This document shows, piece after piece, positions 63,007 through 64,000 of a DNA stretch of 64,000 bases. The DNA comes from Malania oleifera. Its lineage: Eukaryota > Streptophyta > Magnoliopsida > Santalales > Ximeniaceae. The notes beneath the pieces are model-generated. The model was not told the DNA's origin. It saw only the letters and a list, made by a program, of their open reading frames with translations, and did not search any database. Location: the NCBI RefSeq assembly GCF_029873635.1, contig NC_080421.1, positions 40,963,120 through 41,027,119 of the forward strand, in the 5' to 3' direction. Numbering within the stretch: the first letter of the stretch is position 1; the number at the start of each line of letters is the position of its first letter. Made by a program: the position numbers and the translations under genes.

Positions 63007-63455
63007 ATGTTGGTGGCTAGGCTTCCCCAACCGCCGCTGCCGGCAGCGGCACCGTCGTCTCCTATCTGCTCCCTACACGGATCACTCCTCACCCTCGCCA
63101 TACTAACCCTGCTCCCCTTCACCTATCTCTCACGTCCAAGTCTCTTCTCCTCATCCTCAGGTAGTTTCTACTCCCTTCCCTCACTCCCTCGTTTCCTGGG
63201 AAATTTCTCACTGATTTTAGTGCTTTTTGGTGTGTTAAGCTGAATTTTGCGAAGATGGAGAAGAATTTCAAGGTTTATAGATATCCAGATGGTGATCTCA
63301 ACACGTACTACCAGACGCGGAGGAAGCTCACCGGAAATTACGCCAGCGAGGAGTATTTCTTCCAGACTATTAGAGACTCTCGATTTCGCGCTGACGATGC
63401 GGATCAGTCCCATTTGTTTTTCATCCCGATCTCTTGTCACAAGATGCGAGCGAAG
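63007..63455 (+). CDS. GT47 exostosin-family glycosyltransferase, 5' end (partial)
   Basis: Plant GT47 enzymes are Golgi type II membrane glycosyltransferases of cell-wall polysaccharides. The first open stretch (63007-63160) begins MLVARLPQPPLPAAAPS and has a hydrophobic anchor (SLLTLAILTLLPFTYL) before a GT donor at 63161. The second (from LNFAKMEKNFKVYRYPDGD at 63240, or ATG 63255) gives YYQTRRKLTGNYASEEYFF and SHLFFIPISCHKMRAK, ending at a GT donor at 63456. This is the conserved N-terminal exostosin block. The catalytic part lies beyond the window. The first exon ends in phase 1 while the second reads from phase 0, and no acceptor between them fits, so either a middle junction is missed or the copy is damaged here. 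The family is sure. The substrate is not. Confidence 0.75.
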
Positions 63456-64000
63456 GTATGAATTCTGTCTTTTGGGGCGTCTTGGTTTTGGTGATAGTTT
63501 GCTCTTTGGGATACATGTGCACAGTGCTGTGTTTGCATTGTTGTGATTCGTTCCCTTCTTCTAGAACACTTTGTGAAGGGAAATTTTCGCTGTTCATCAA
63601 TGTAAGGAAGGGGAATTTTCATTGATAACACTATGTGTTTGTTTTCTTGTTTCTCATCCACGAGAGTTGGATATGCTGACAGAGTAATGTGAGAAATGTC
63701 TAGAGCTCATATAAACTAGGTCTGAAATTACGTGCAGAATGCAGTTTGTGACTAGTCATAGACTCAAGAGTGATAACCGCCAAAGTTAGGCAATCTTAGA
63801 TTGTGCATGTCTATGCTTCTTATGAAGGAGATTCAATAAGCCTCTAAAGTAGACAATTTAGTTTGAAAGAAGTAATGCACTTATAACACTTGGCAGTATG
63901 AAATGCTTATGTTGTGTAATAGTCAATTGAAATGAATGGAGCATAACATTATCGTAGGTATTCAGGCTGCATCATTCTTTTAGCTGCTTCCATATTTTTT
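63456..64000 (+). other. Probable intron of the GT47 gene
   Basis: It follows the GTATGA donor and stays non-coding to the window end, which is consistent with an intron at the conserved KMRxK junction. Confidence 0.5.

Noticed and set aside
1-64000. tRNA, rRNA or other structured RNA genes
   Set aside because: Only the SINE boxes and retroelement primer sites resemble tRNA. No cloverleaf-length match was found.

Overview
The window is plant nuclear DNA, most likely from a eudicot with a repeat-rich genome. The evidence is spliced host genes with GT-AG introns and plant protein families, Ty1/copia and Ty3/gypsy elements with plant-type initiator-Met primer sites, a tRNA-derived SINE and palindromic MITEs. 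There are no bacterial operons, CRISPR arrays, or recognisable tRNA or rRNA genes. The species cannot be named from the sequence.

Layout. 1-2142: the 3' part of a gypsy LTR plus gag, cut off by the window edge and by a ragged right junction. 2192-47298: the 3' half of one host gene on the + strand, a methylmalonate-semialdehyde dehydrogenase (MMSDH, ALDH6) relative. Five short exons (2192-4048) lead into a long last exon that encodes a Ser-Gln-Arg-Thr-Asp (SQRTD) type repeat tail. Three separate LTR retrotransposons have split that last exon, so it survives as four islands (4323-4674, 26515-26873, 42148-42459, 47109-47298). The three are a copia element A (4675-26514, minus), a gypsy element D (26874-42147, plus) and a copia element F (42460-47108, plus). 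Element A is itself hit by an LTR-like element B (5891-9305) and an Athila-like gypsy G (11110-24386, minus), and G carries a solo-LTR-like element C (11627-14025) in its 3' LTR. The 5' LTR of D carries a gag-only copia derivative E (28396-34388, minus). Target-site duplications fix most of these boundaries to the base.

47299-50605 is AT-rich intergenic DNA with a MITE-like inverted repeat and a diverged duplicated segment. 50642-53706 is an apparently intact four-exon host gene for a SpoU-family RNA 2'-O-methyltransferase, with a SINE in its third intron. 53707-55509 is intergenic with a palindromic MITE and an exon-like scrap. 55515-60670 is a broken Tnt1/Tork-like copia element I on the minus strand. 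60676-63006 is AT-rich intergenic DNA with another MITE copy. From about 63007 to the window end lies the start of a GT47 (exostosin-family) glycosyltransferase gene that continues beyond the window.

The host genes are unrelated to each other and suggest no shared pathway. The main story is the repeated invasion and decay of a single exon. Every retroelement here that still carries coding sequence is broken; B and C look like solo LTRs and carry none. I found no convincing new gene system. The least familiar items are the repeat-tailed MMSDH gene, its decay pattern, and the palindromic motifs shared by LTRs of unrelated elements.
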